A stretch of 61,246 nucleotides of DNA from Burkholderiales bacterium (GTDB lineage: Bacteria > Pseudomonadota > Gammaproteobacteria > Burkholderiales > Burkholderiaceae_C), in assembly GCA_017307865.1 (NCBI GenBank), contig JAFKGE010000038.1, positions 1 through 61,246 on the forward strand, read 5' to 3'. The position numbers were made by a program, and so were the translations under genes. The notes beneath the pieces are model-generated. The model made no database searches and was not told where the DNA came from. It saw nothing but the letters and a program-made list of their open reading frames with translations. Shown here in pieces: positions 8,211-17,739 of this stretch (positions are counted from its first letter, which is position 1; each line of letters starts with the position of its first letter).

Positions 8211-10229
8211 ATGCAAGGAACGAACGTGCTGTTCGGTCAGATTGCCGTCGTCTTCGGCATCGTGATCGCTGGCGTATGGAGCGCCACGCAATGGACAGCA
8301 GCGGCCCTGGGCTACCAGCTACGCCTGGGCTCGCCGTGGTTCGACTTCTTCGGTACGCCGGTCTACCACCCCTGGGGCCTGTTCGAGTGGTGGTTCTTCT
8401 TCGACGCCTACGCGCCGCATATCTTCGACGCGGGCGGTGCCATTGCCGCAGGCAGCGGCCTGATCGCGATGGTAGTTGCCATCGGCATGTCGATCTGGCG
8501 CTCGCGCCAGTCCAAGCTGGTCACGACCTACGGCTCGGCCCGCTGGGCCAATGCGGAGGACATCCACAAGGCGGGCCTTGACCAGCCTGCGGGCGTGTTC
8601 CTCGGCCTGCATCGCCAGCAGTACCTGCGCCATGAAGGCCCGGAACACGTCCTGACATTCGCGCCCACCCGCTCGGGCAAAGGCGTGGGCCTGGTGGTTC
8701 CCACCTTGTTGAGCTGGCCTGCATCGGCCGTCATTCACGACATCAAGGGCGAGAACTGGAGCATCACCGCCGGCTGGCGCTCGCGCTTCTCGCATTGCCT
8801 GCTGTTCAACCCGACCGATGCGAAGTCGTCGGCCTACAACCCACTGCTGGAGGTGAGGCGCGGCGCGCACGAAGTGCGCGACGTGCAGAACATCGCAGAC
8901 ATTCTGGTCGATCCCGAAGGAGCACTGGAGCGGCGCAACCATTGGGAGAAGACCTCGCATGCGCTGCTGGTTGGGGCCATCCTGCACGTGCTCTACGCAG
9001 GCGAAGACAAGACGCTGCGCGGAGTCGCCAACTTCCTCAGCGACCCGGCCTGTCCCTTCGAGCTGACCCTGCATCGGATGATGACCACGCCGCACATCGG
9101 TGGTGGGCCGCATCTGGTGGTGGCATCGGCAGCGCGCGAAGTCCTGAACAAATCGGACAACGAGCGTTCCGGCGTGTTGAGCACCGCCATGTCATTCCTC
9201 GGCCTGTACCGCGACCCCACGGTGGCCGAAGTCACCTCGCGCTGCGACTGGCGCATTGCCGACCTGATCGCGGCCGAGCATCCGGTGTCGCTGTACCTGG
9301 TGGTGCCGCCTTCGGACATTTCGCGGACGAAACCGCTCATTCGCCTGATCCTCAACCAGATCGGGCGACGGCTGACGGAATCGCTCGACGGCAGCGACGG
9401 CATCGCGCGCCGCCACAAGCTGCTATTGATGCTCGACGAGTTCCCCGCGCTCGGACGGCTCGACTTCTTCGAGACGGCCCTGGCCTTCATGGCCGGCTAC
9501 GGTATCCGCAGCTTCCTCATCGCCCAGTCGCTCAACCAGATTGACAAAGCCTACGGCCAGAACCATTCGATCCTGGACAACTGCCATGTCCGGGTGACGT
9601 TCGCCACCAACGACGAGCGCACCGCCAAGCGCATCTCCGAAACGCTGGGCACCGCGACCGAGCTGCGCGCGCAGCGCAACTACGCCGGCCACCGGCTCGC
9701 GCCATGGCTCGGGCATCTGATGGTGTCGCGCCAGGAGACGGCACGTCCGCTGCTCACGCCGGGCGAGGTAATGCAGCTTCCGCCCGACGAGGCCGTGGTG
9801 ATGGTGTCCAGCGTGGCGCCCATCAAGGCCAAGAAGCTGCGCTACTACGCGGACAGCAATTTCAAGCGGCGCGTGCTTCCGCCGCCGGTGCTTGCAACCC
9901 TGTCCATGCAGGGGCGCTATGCCGATGTGCCACCGGAACGCGCCGACGACTGGAGCGGGCTGGCGATTCCCGCCATGCCGGTCGCACCGACGGCCGACGC
10001 CGCCGATGGGCTGGAGAACCTGGGTTCGGCCGACGACAGCGGCCCACGCCGCCAGCCCGAACTTTCCGAAGCCGTCACCTACGACCCCGACCTGGTTGCG
10101 CCCGCAGCCGACCTCGGGCTGCTCGATGACGACGACATGCCGCATCCCCTTCCTCGCCAGCTCGATCCGGCCCTGCAGCGCACGGCCCGGCTGGCTTCCC
10201 TCGACCCTGACGACGGAATCGACCTATGA
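8211..10229 (+). CDS. traG: Conjugal transfer coupling protein TraG (VirD4-like)
   Basis: A 672-residue type IV coupling ATPase that links the relaxase-DNA complex to the mating channel at the inner membrane. Two N-terminal membrane segments (about residues 8-28 and 75-95) precede the Walker A motif APTRSGKG near residue 153. Walker B is LLLMLDEFPALG near 404. The C-terminal 70 residues are acidic and low-complexity. GGGAGG lies eight bases before the ATG, next to an 11-bp hairpin. The stop overlaps the next start by four bases. It is the first gene of the transfer operon. Confidence 0.95.
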   Translation: MQGTNVLFGQIAVVFGIVIAGVWSATQWTAAALGYQLRLGSPWFDFFGTPVYHPWGLFEWWFFFDAYAPHIFDAGGAIAAGSGLIAMVVAIGMSIWRSRQSKLVTTYGSARWANAEDIHKAGLDQPAGVFLGLHRQQYLRHEGPEHVLTFAPTRSGKGVGLVVPTLLSWPASAVIHDIKGENWSITAGWRSRFSHCLLFNPTDAKSSAYNPLLEVRRGAHEVRDVQNIADILVDPEGALERRNHWEKTSHALLVGAILHVLYAGEDKTLRGVANFLSDPACPFELTLHRMMTTPHIGGGPHLVVASAAREVLNKSDNERSGVLSTAMSFLGLYRDPTVAEVTSRCDWRIADLIAAEHPVSLYLVVPPSDISRTKPLIRLILNQIGRRLTESLDGSDGIARRHKLLLMLDEFPALGRLDFFETALAFMAGYGIRSFLIAQSLNQIDKAYGQNHSILDNCHVRVTFATNDERTAKRISETLGTATELRAQRNYAGHRLAPWLGHLMVSRQETARPLLTPGEVMQLPPDEAVVMVSSVAPIKAKKLRYYADSNFKRRVLPPPVLATLSMQGRYADVPPERADDWSGLAIPAMPVAPTADAADGLENLGSADDSGPRRQPELSEAVTYDPDLVAPAADLGLLDDDDMPHPLPRQLDPALQRTARLASLDPDDGIDL

Positions 10230-10690
10230 CCCAACACCGCCTCAATGTGTTCATCCAGCCGGAGCACAGCAAGCGGCTCGATGAACTGGCCGCCAAGAAG
10301 GGCGTGTCCAAGTCCAGCATCGTCGCGGCGGCCCTGGCCTCCTGGCTGTCGCCCGATGCGGCCGACCAGCGCGAGGCGGCAATTGCCAAGCGGCTGGACC
10401 GCCTGTCGCGCCACGCCGAGCGCCTGGAGCGCGACCAGAACATTGCCATCGAAACATTGGCGCTGTTCATCCGCTATTTCCTCACGGTGAGCACACCCGT
10501 GCCCGAGGCCCATCAGGATGCCGCTCGCGCCCAGGGCAAGGCCCGCTTCGAGCAGTTCGTCGAGCAGCTCGGTCGCCATTTGCTGCGCGGGCGCAGCCTG
10601 GTGCGGGATGTGGTGGAGGAACTGCACACCGATCCGACGCGACCGGAGGGCGCTGCGGCCGTCGCGGATGCCCAGGAGCGTGCCTTATGA
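10226..10690 (+). CDS. CopG-family ribbon-helix-helix protein
   Basis: A 154-residue protein with an N-terminal ribbon-helix-helix DNA-binding fold: strand RLNVFIQPE, then helices around RLDELAAKKGVSKSSIVAAAL. The remainder is helical and may mediate oligomerisation. It overlaps traG and trbB by ATGA on each side, so it is an integral gene of the transfer operon. A role as operon autoregulator or relaxosome accessory protein is inferred from fold and position. A gene of this type sits between traG and trbB in Tn4371-type elements. Confidence 0.8.
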   Translation: MTQHRLNVFIQPEHSKRLDELAAKKGVSKSSIVAAALASWLSPDAADQREAAIAKRLDRLSRHAERLERDQNIAIETLALFIRYFLTVSTPVPEAHQDAARAQGKARFEQFVEQLGRHLLRGRSLVRDVVEELHTDPTRPEGAAAVADAQERAL

Positions 10691-11724
10691 GCGCCGTTCC
10701 TTCCTCCTTCACGGCCACCTCGCTGGATCGCCGCATCCAGATGCTGCGCACGGCCATGGGGCCGCTGATCGCTGCCGCGCTCGAAGACCCGGACGTGGTG
10801 GAAATCATGCTCAACCCCGATCGCACGCTCTGGGTGGATCGTCTGTCCACGGGCCGCGCGCCGATGGGCGTGGAACTGTCCGAGGCCGATGGCGAACGCA
10901 TCATCCGCCTCGTTGCAGCTCACGTTGGCACGGAAGTTCATCGGGGCCAGCCGTTGTTGACGGCAGAGCTGCCCGAGACGGGCGAACGCTTCGAGGGCAT
11001 CCTGCCGCCCGCCGCGCCGGGGCCGGCCTTCGCCTTGCGCAAGCGCGCCTTTGGCGTGATCCCACTGTCGCGCTACATCGAGGACGGAATGATGACCGCC
11101 GCGCAGGCGGGCCTGCTGGTGCGCGCCGTGCGCGAGCGCCAGAACATCCTGATCGCAGGCGGCACCAGCACGGGCAAGACCACGCTCGCCAATGCCTTGC
11201 TCGCCGAGATTGCCGCTACCGGTGACCGCGTGCTGGTGCTTGAAGACACGGTGGAGCTGCAATGCGCGGCGCGCGATCACGTACCGCTGCGCACGCGCCA
11301 GGGCGTGGTGTCGATGACCGAGCTGGTGCGCTCTTCCATGCGCCTGCGCCCGGATCGCGTGATCGTTGGCGAAGTGCGTGGTGCCGAGGCGCTGGATCTC
11401 ATCAAGGTATGGGGCACGGGCCACCCCGGCGGCATCGCCACCATCCACGCCGGCTCCGCGCTGGGCGCGCTGCTGCGCCTGGAGCAACTGATTCTCGAAG
11501 TGGCGGAGAACCCGCCCCGTGCGCTGATCGCGGAAGCGGTCAACGTGGTCATCCACATCGCCGGGCGCGGACGCAAGCGCCGCATCGAGAGCATCGCCCG
11601 CGTCGTCGGCTTCGATGGCGCGGGCTACCAACTGGCGGATGCGCTGGAGGCTCCATTCCCGGAGCTGCTGTCGCAGTCCGACCTTTCTTCCCTGTCCCCT
11701 GACCAACCTGGAGAACTGCCATGA
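10687..11724 (+). CDS. trbB: Conjugal transfer ATPase TrbB (VirB11-like)
   Basis: A 345-residue hexameric secretion ATPase of the VirB11/GspE superfamily, acting on the cytosolic face of the mating apparatus. Walker A GGTSTGKTTLAN is near residue 158, the Asp box VLEDTVELQ near 188, Walker B VIVGEVRGAEALDLI near 226, and the His box GHPGGIATIHAGSA follows. Length and motifs are complete. Four-base overlaps with both neighbours indicate translational coupling. Confidence 0.95.
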   Translation: MSAVPSSFTATSLDRRIQMLRTAMGPLIAAALEDPDVVEIMLNPDRTLWVDRLSTGRAPMGVELSEADGERIIRLVAAHVGTEVHRGQPLLTAELPETGERFEGILPPAAPGPAFALRKRAFGVIPLSRYIEDGMMTAAQAGLLVRAVRERQNILIAGGTSTGKTTLANALLAEIAATGDRVLVLEDTVELQCAARDHVPLRTRQGVVSMTELVRSSMRLRPDRVIVGEVRGAEALDLIKVWGTGHPGGIATIHAGSALGALLRLEQLILEVAENPPRALIAEAVNVVIHIAGRGRKRRIESIARVVGFDGAGYQLADALEAPFPELLSQSDLSSLSPDQPGELP

Positions 11725-12113
11725 CGCAGATGATCGTTCCTGCTTTCCGTATTTCTGCAAACCCGCTTGCCCTGCGCTGCCGTCCCGCGCGGCTGGATGG
11801 CTTGGCACGCCCAGCCCTGCAGGGCCTGATGCTCGCGGCGCTGATGCTGCTGCTCGCAGGCACCGCGCAGGCCGCCGGTTCCTCGATGCCTTGGGAGGGG
11901 CCGCTGCAATCCATCCTGGAGTCGATCCAGGGTCCGGTGGCCCGGATCATCGCGGTCATCATCATCATCGCCACGGGCCTGGCGCTGGCCTTCGGCGATA
12001 CCTCGGGCGGTTTTCGCAAGCTGATCCAGATCGTCTTCGGTCTGTCGATCGCGTTTGCCGCGTCCTCGTTCTTCCTGTCGTTCTTCAGCTTCTCGGGCGG
12101 GGCTGTCGTATGA
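11721..12113 (+). CDS. trbC: Conjugal transfer pilin TrbC (VirB2-like)
   Basis: A 130-residue prepilin. A long N-terminal leader ends near residue 51 at GTAQAA, followed by a short polar segment and two hydrophobic helices (IIAVIIIIATGLALAFG and LSIAFAASSFFLSFF) in the usual VirB2 layout. After cleavage it would polymerise into the conjugative pilus. Start and stop overlap trbB and trbD by four bases. Confidence 0.88.
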   Translation: MTQMIVPAFRISANPLALRCRPARLDGLARPALQGLMLAALMLLLAGTAQAAGSSMPWEGPLQSILESIQGPVARIIAVIIIIATGLALAFGDTSGGFRKLIQIVFGLSIAFAASSFFLSFFSFSGGAVV

Positions 12114-12394
12114 GCGCGGCCCACGATGGCGTGCAGGGGTTCGCTCCGGGGTTCGAAGTGCCACTGCACCGCTCGCTGACCGAGCCGATCCTGCTGGGCG
12201 GCGCGCCGCGCACGGTGGCGATTGCCAATGGCACCTTGGCCGCGGCCGTGGGCTTGGGCCTGCAACTGTGGATTCCGGGCCTGGTGCTCTGGATCGCCGG
12301 CCATGCGTTGGCGGTCTGGGGCGCGCGTGTCGATCCGCGGTTCATGCAAGTCTTCGCGCGCCATATCAAGCACCGGCCGCTGCTGGACGTGTAG
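12110..12394 (+). CDS. trbD: Conjugal transfer protein TrbD (VirB3-like)
   Basis: A 94-residue inner-membrane protein with VirB3 topology: a short cytosolic N-terminus containing VPLHRSLTEPILLGGAPR, then a hydrophobic hairpin of two segments (about residues 37-55 and 55-72). The ATG at 12110 overlaps the trbC stop. It sits 19 bases before trbE, its usual partner. Confidence 0.88.
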   Translation: MSAAHDGVQGFAPGFEVPLHRSLTEPILLGGAPRTVAIANGTLAAAVGLGLQLWIPGLVLWIAGHALAVWGARVDPRFMQVFARHIKHRPLLDV

Positions 12395-12413
12395 GGGCAA
12401 AGGGAGATATCGC

Positions 12414-14891
12414 ATGCTGAACCTTGCCGAATACCGCCAGCGCCCGGCCTTGCTGGCTGACTGGCTGCCTTGGGCCGGGCTGATCGCTCCGGGCGTCGTG
12501 CTGAATAAGGATGGCTCCTTCCAGCGCACGGCGCGCTTTCGGGGGCCAGACCTCGACAGTGCCACGCATGGCGAGCTGATCTCTACGTCAGCACGGTTGA
12601 ACAACGCGCTGCGCAGGCTGGGTTCGGGCTGGGCCTTGTTCATCGAAGCCGAGCGCCGGCCCGCCGCCAACTACCCGCACTCGGAGTTTCCCGAGCCGCT
12701 GTCGTGGCTGGTGGACGAGGAGCGACGGGCCGCCTTTGAGGACTTGGGCAATCACTTCGAGAGCGGCTACCACCTCACGCTGGTGTACCTGCCGCCCGAG
12801 GAGGCCCGTGCCCGTGCCGCGGGCCTGCTGTACGAGAACCGGCTGACCGAAGGCGTCGATTGGCGCGAGCGCCTGACTGCCTTCATCGCGGAGACGGAAC
12901 GCATCTTTGACCTGCTCGACGGCGTGATGCCGGAGATCGCCTGGCTCGACGATAGCCAGACGCTGACCTACCTGCACGCCACCGTGTCTACACGGCGTTA
13001 CCGCGTGGGCGTGCCCGAGGTGCCATTCCACCTCGATGCGCTGCTGGCCGACGCGCCGCTGATCGGTGGCTTGGCGCCGATGCTGGGCGACCAGCACCTG
13101 CGCGTGGTGTCGGTGCGCGGTTTTCCGATCTCGACTTGGCCGGGGATTCTGGACGACCTCAACCGTCTGGGCTTCGCGTATCGCTGGAGTACGCGCTTTC
13201 TCTGCCTGGACAAAGCCGAGGCGGAAAAAGAACTCGCCCGCCTGCGCCGTCAGTGGTTCGCCAAACGCAAGAACGTCATCGCGCTGCTGCGCGAGACGAT
13301 CTTCCAGCAGGAAAGCCCGCTGGTCGATACCGACGCCAGCAACAAGGCCACCGATGCCGATGCCGCCTTGCAGGAGCTGGGCAGCGATCAAGTGGCCTTC
13401 GGCTACGTGACAGCGACCGTCACCGTCATGGACGCGGATGCCGCCGTGGCCAACGAGAAGCTGCGCAGGGTGGAGCGCGTCATCCAGGGGCGTGGCTTCG
13501 TCACCATCCCCGAAACGCTCAACGCCGTGGATGCGTGGCTGTCGTCCATTCCGGGCCATGCCTACGCCAACGTCCGCCAGCCCATCGTCTCCACGTTGAA
13601 CCTGGCGCACCTGATGCCGGTGTCGGCGGTATGGGCCGGGCCGGAGAAGAACGCGCACCTCGACGGCCCGCCGCTGATCGTCACGCGCACTGAGGGCGCG
13701 ACGCCGTTCCGGCTGGTGACGCACATCGGCGACGTGGGCCACACGCTGGTGGCTGGCCCTACGGGCATGGGCAAGTCGGTGCTGCTCGCCACCTTGGCGA
13801 TGCAGTTTCGGCGCTATCGCGGCTCGCGCATCTTTGCCTTCGACATGGGGCGCTCGATGCGCGCCACCATCCTCGGGCTGGGTGGTGAGCACTACGACCT
13901 CGGGATGGATGGCGAGATCGCGTTTCAGCCTCTCGCCCGCATCGACCGCGAGGGCTACCGCACCTGGGCCGCCGAATGGATCGAAGGGCGCTTGCGGCAT
14001 GAGAGCGTGGCCGTCGGCCCCGAAGAGAAGGCCGCTATCTGGTCGGCGCTCGGCAGTCTCGCCGGTGCGCCGATGGAACAGCGCACGATGACGGGCCTGT
14101 CGGTACTGCTGCAATCGAATGCGCTGCGCCAGGCGCTTGCGCCGTACGTGCTGGGCGGCGCCCACGGCAAGCTGCTGGATGCGGATTCGGATCGCCTGGG
14201 CGCTGGCTCCGTGCAGTGCTTCGAGATGGAGGAATTGATGCACAGCAAGGCCGCCGTCATGGCCGTGCTGCACTACCTCTTTGCGCGCTTCGATGAGCGC
14301 TTTGACGGTGCGCCCACGCTGCTGATCCTCGATGAAGCCTGGCTGTTCCTCGATGACCCGGTGTTTGCCGCGCGCATTCGCCAGTGGCTCAAGACGTTGC
14401 GCAAGAAGAACGTGTCGGTCATCTTCGCCACGCAGAGCCTGGCCGACATCAAGGATTCGAGCATCGCGCCCGCGATCATCGAAAGCTGCGCGAGCCGCAT
14501 CTTCCTGCCGAACCCGCAGGCGACCGAGCCGCAGATTCGCACGATCTACGAAGGCTTTGGGCTGAACTTGCGCCAGATCGAGATCGTCGCCACCGCGCAG
14601 CCCAAGCGCGACTACTACTACCAATCCCGCCTCGGCAATCGCCTGTTCGACCTCGACCTGGGACCGGCGACGCTGGCCTTCGCGGGCGCATCCACGGCGC
14701 AGGACCAGCGCGACATCGACGCGGTGCTCGCTGCCGCCAGCACCTCCACACCTTCCGCTTCCACCCCGTTCGCAGCCGCATGGCTGCGCCACCGCAGCCT
14801 CGATTGGGCGGCCGATCTGCTGCGCGATTTCCCCGGCCCCGCGCCGGGTGCCGCCCCCATCCCCAGCCATTCCCAGGAGAACCTGCCATGA
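12414..14891 (+). CDS. trbE: Conjugal transfer ATPase TrbE (VirB4-like)
   Basis: An 825-residue VirB4-type ATPase that powers pilus assembly. The CagE/TrbE N-terminal domain occupies roughly residues 1-400. Walker A GPTGMGKSVLLAT is near 448, and Walker B LLILDEAWLFL near 637. A frame extends upstream to 12222 inside trbD, but the ATG at 12414 is chosen because AAAGGGAGA lies at about 12399-12407 and MLNLAEYR is the typical start. The stop overlaps trbJ by ATGA. Confidence 0.95.
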   Translation: MLNLAEYRQRPALLADWLPWAGLIAPGVVLNKDGSFQRTARFRGPDLDSATHGELISTSARLNNALRRLGSGWALFIEAERRPAANYPHSEFPEPLSWLVDEERRAAFEDLGNHFESGYHLTLVYLPPEEARARAAGLLYENRLTEGVDWRERLTAFIAETERIFDLLDGVMPEIAWLDDSQTLTYLHATVSTRRYRVGVPEVPFHLDALLADAPLIGGLAPMLGDQHLRVVSVRGFPISTWPGILDDLNRLGFAYRWSTRFLCLDKAEAEKELARLRRQWFAKRKNVIALLRETIFQQESPLVDTDASNKATDADAALQELGSDQVAFGYVTATVTVMDADAAVANEKLRRVERVIQGRGFVTIPETLNAVDAWLSSIPGHAYANVRQPIVSTLNLAHLMPVSAVWAGPEKNAHLDGPPLIVTRTEGATPFRLVTHIGDVGHTLVAGPTGMGKSVLLATLAMQFRRYRGSRIFAFDMGRSMRATILGLGGEHYDLGMDGEIAFQPLARIDREGYRTWAAEWIEGRLRHESVAVGPEEKAAIWSALGSLAGAPMEQRTMTGLSVLLQSNALRQALAPYVLGGAHGKLLDADSDRLGAGSVQCFEMEELMHSKAAVMAVLHYLFARFDERFDGAPTLLILDEAWLFLDDPVFAARIRQWLKTLRKKNVSVIFATQSLADIKDSSIAPAIIESCASRIFLPNPQATEPQIRTIYEGFGLNLRQIEIVATAQPKRDYYYQSRLGNRLFDLDLGPATLAFAGASTAQDQRDIDAVLAAASTSTPSASTPFAAAWLRHRSLDWAADLLRDFPGPAPGAAPIPSHSQENLP

Positions 14892-15643
14892 AACCCCATG
14901 CCCACAATCTCGCCGCGCTGACCACCGCCTGCGTGCTCGCCTTCGGCATTGCGCAGCCCGCGCATGCACTGTTCGGCGTTGGCGACATCGTGTTCGATCC
15001 GACCAATTTGGTGCAGAACACGCTCACCGCCGTTCGCACGCTGGAGCAGATCAACAACCAGATCCGCCAGCTCCAAAACGAAGCGCAGATGCTCATCAAC
15101 CAGGCGCGCAACCTGGCCAGCCTGCCGTCCAGCGTGGTGGGCCAGCTGCGCGCCAACCTGGCGACCACCCAGCGGCTCATCGCCCAGGCCAAGGGCATGG
15201 CCTACGACGTGGCGAACATGGACCAGATGTTCCAGCGTCTGTACCCCGAACAGTACTCCGCCACCGTCAGCGGCAATCAGATGTACCGCGATGCGCAGGA
15301 GCGCTGGAAGAACACGCTCACTGGCCTTCAGACCACCATGCAGATGCAGGCCCAGGCTTCGCAGAACCTGAGCGATGACGAGGGCGTGCTGGCCGACCTC
15401 GTGGGCAAGAGCCAGTCCGCCGTGGGCGCTCTCCAGGCGATGCAGGCCATGAACCAGTTGCTGGCCCTGCAGGCCAAGCAGTCCATTCAGACCCAGCGCT
15501 TGCAGATCACGCAGGACCGCGCGGCCTCGCTGGAGCTGGCGCGGCAGGCCGCCGCAGTGGAGCGTGGCCGCGAGGTGAATCGGCGCTTCGTGGGCACTGG
15601 CACGCCGTACACGCCGCAGCCCGTGAACTTCTACAGCCGCTGA
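14888..15643 (+). CDS. trbJ: Conjugal transfer protein TrbJ (VirB5-like)
   Basis: A 251-residue periplasmic or pilus-associated protein. A signal peptide ends near residue 27 (AQPAHA). The mature protein is a long Gln-rich helix set, for example TLEQINNQIRQLQNEAQM and AMQAMNQLLALQAKQ, as in TrbJ/VirB5 minor pilins. It starts inside the trbE stop by ATGA overlap and is 12 bases before trbL. No TrbK-like gene follows; the exclusion function seems to be supplied by eexN upstream of traG. Confidence 0.92.
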   Translation: MKPHAHNLAALTTACVLAFGIAQPAHALFGVGDIVFDPTNLVQNTLTAVRTLEQINNQIRQLQNEAQMLINQARNLASLPSSVVGQLRANLATTQRLIAQAKGMAYDVANMDQMFQRLYPEQYSATVSGNQMYRDAQERWKNTLTGLQTTMQMQAQASQNLSDDEGVLADLVGKSQSAVGALQAMQAMNQLLALQAKQSIQTQRLQITQDRAASLELARQAAAVERGREVNRRFVGTGTPYTPQPVNFYSR

Positions 15644-15655
15644 CGGAGCCGGGCC

Positions 15656-17023
15656 ATGAACGACGTTTCGGTCATCGACCGCTTCCTCGACGTTTTCTCG
15701 CGCTACATCGATTCGGGCTTCGGCCTGCTGCAAGGCGAGGTGGCGTTCCTGACCGCAACGTTGATCGTCATCGACATGACGATCGCCGGATTGTTCTGGG
15801 CCATGGGCCACGCCAGCGGCCAGGGCGAGGACGTGATCGCCAAGCTGGTCCGCAAGGTGCTGTACGTCGGTGCCTTCGCCTACATCATCGGCAACTTCAA
15901 CAACCTGGCGGGCATCCTGTTCCGGTCTTTTGCCGGGCTGGGCCTGACGGCCAGCGGCTCGACCTTGAGCATGGGCAACTTCCTGCAGCCGGGACGGTTG
16001 GCCAAGGCCGGTATCGACGCGGCAGCACCCATCCTCGACCAGATCCGGGAGATGGCGGGCTTTCCCGAGGTGTTCATCCACATCGCGCCCATCGTCGTCC
16101 TGTTCCTGGCGTGGCTGGTGGTCATCGTCAGCTTCTTCGTGCTGGCGGTGCAGCTCTTCGTCACGCTGATCGAGTTCAAGCTGACCACGCTGGCGGGCTT
16201 CGTGCTGGTGCCGTTCGCCCTCTGGAACAAGACAGCGTTCCTCGCCGAGAAGGTCTTGGGCAACGTGGTGTCCTCAGGCATCAAGGTACTGGTGCTCGCC
16301 GTCATCGTGGGCATCGGCTCGGGGCTGTTCGCCGAATTCCGGATACCGCCTGGCTCCGAGCCCTCCATCGACCAGGCGCTGGTCATCATGCTGGCCTCGC
16401 TGTCACTGCTGGCTCTGGGCATCTTCGGGCCGGGGATTGCGACGGGCTTGGTATCGGGCGGCCCGCAGCTCGGCGCGGGCGCGATGGCCGGTGCTGCCGT
16501 TGGGGCGGCCGGTGCCGCCGTGGCGGTCGGCGCAGCGGCCTCTGGCGTCGGCAGCGCCGTGGCGGCTGGGGCGCGCATGGCGCCCGCTGCGGCCAGGATG
16601 GCAGGAGATGGTGCCCGCTCGATGGCATCGACCGCCAGCAGCGCCCGGTCGGCGTACCAGGCAGGTTCCGCCTCGGCTGGTGGTGGCCTCAAGGGTGCCG
16701 CCGCCGGCGTGGGCAATGTCGCCAAGACCGGCGCGCAGGCCGCCGGACAGAAGGTGGCCGACGGAGCGCGCTCGATGAAGGAGCGTGTCGCTGCTGCCTT
16801 CCGACCCGATGACGCCGGATCAACGTCGGGGGCAGTTGCTGGGACGCAGAGCACCAGCGAAGCCGCCGCTCCGCCTCCATCTACCGAACAGCCCGCCTGG
16901 GCCAAGCGCCTGCATCGCAGGCAGCAGCTCACCCATGCCGCGACCACCGCCGCCCACACGCTGCGCGGCGGCGACGGCGGCAGCTCCAGCCAGGGCCCAA
17001 GCCTTCGCGATTCCGATTCATAA
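15656..17023 (+). CDS. trbL: Conjugal transfer protein TrbL (VirB6-like)
   Basis: A 455-residue polytopic inner-membrane channel component. The first 270 residues hold about five to six hydrophobic segments, for example PIVVLFLAWLVVIVSFFVL and LVIMLASLSLLALGIFG. The C-terminal 180 residues are Ala/Gly-rich and then polar, which is normal for TrbL. The family forms the inner-membrane path of the type IV secretion channel. It is preceded by GGAGC and followed by trbF after 11 bases. Confidence 0.93.
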   Translation: MNDVSVIDRFLDVFSRYIDSGFGLLQGEVAFLTATLIVIDMTIAGLFWAMGHASGQGEDVIAKLVRKVLYVGAFAYIIGNFNNLAGILFRSFAGLGLTASGSTLSMGNFLQPGRLAKAGIDAAAPILDQIREMAGFPEVFIHIAPIVVLFLAWLVVIVSFFVLAVQLFVTLIEFKLTTLAGFVLVPFALWNKTAFLAEKVLGNVVSSGIKVLVLAVIVGIGSGLFAEFRIPPGSEPSIDQALVIMLASLSLLALGIFGPGIATGLVSGGPQLGAGAMAGAAVGAAGAAVAVGAAASGVGSAVAAGARMAPAAARMAGDGARSMASTASSARSAYQAGSASAGGGLKGAAAGVGNVAKTGAQAAGQKVADGARSMKERVAAAFRPDDAGSTSGAVAGTQSTSEAAAPPPSTEQPAWAKRLHRRQQLTHAATTAAHTLRGGDGGSSSQGPSLRDSDS

Positions 17024-17034
17024 GGAGAACTTCC

Positions 17035-17739
17035 ATGCGATTCAAACGACCGCAGGTGCGCTACGCCGACACACCGCAGCCTGCCACTCCGTACCAAGCC
17101 GCAGGCCAGGTGTGGGACGAGCGTATCGGCTCGGCCCGCGTGCAGGCAAAGAACTGGCGTTTCATGGCACTGGGCTGCCTCACCTTGGCCGTGCTGATGG
17201 CCGGCGGCCTGGTCTGGCGTTCCGTGCAATCCATCGTGACGCCCTACGTGGTGGAGGTGGACAACGCGGGCCAGGTGCGCGCGGTCGGCGAGGCCGCCAC
17301 GCCATATCGGCCCAACGATGCCCAGATGGCCTACCACCTGGGCCGCTTCATCGGGCTGGTGCGCTCGCTGTCCATCGACCCCATCGTCGTGCGGCAGAGC
17401 TGGCTCGATGCCTACAACTACACCACGGACAAAGGTGCCTTGGCGCTCAACGAGTACGCCCGCGTGAGCGATCCGTTCGCGCGCATCGGCAAGGAGTCGG
17501 TGACGGTGCAGATCACCAGCGTGACCCGCGCCAGCGACCAGTCGTTCAACGTGCGCTGGACGGAGACCCGCTTTGTGAACGGTGCGCTGGATCGCACCGA
17601 GCGCTGGAACGCGGTGGTTTCCATCGTGCAGCAGACCCCTCGCACCGAGCAGCGGCTGCGCAAGAACCCCCTGGGCATCTACGTCAACGGGCTGTCGTGG
17701 AGCCGTGAGCTGGAAGGAAACGAAGGAGCAAAACCATGA
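17035..17739 (+). CDS. trbF: Conjugal transfer protein TrbF (VirB8-like)
   Basis: A 234-residue bitopic inner-membrane protein. A cytosolic N-terminus of about 40 residues precedes a single membrane helix (FMALGCLTLAVLMAGGLVW) and a periplasmic VirB8-like domain containing PYVVEVDNAG and FNVRWTE. It nucleates assembly of the channel. AAGGAGAA lies eight bases before the ATG. The stop overlaps trbG by four bases. Confidence 0.93.
   Translation: MRFKRPQVRYADTPQPATPYQAAGQVWDERIGSARVQAKNWRFMALGCLTLAVLMAGGLVWRSVQSIVTPYVVEVDNAGQVRAVGEAATPYRPNDAQMAYHLGRFIGLVRSLSIDPIVVRQSWLDAYNYTTDKGALALNEYARVSDPFARIGKESVTVQITSVTRASDQSFNVRWTETRFVNGALDRTERWNAVVSIVQQTPRTEQRLRKNPLGIYVNGLSWSRELEGNEGAKP

Noticed and set aside
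12588-14969. A 793-codon minus-strand frame opposite trbE
   Set aside because: Composition is His/Gln/Arg/Gly-rich shadow sequence with no motif, while trbE on the plus strand has complete ATPase motifs.
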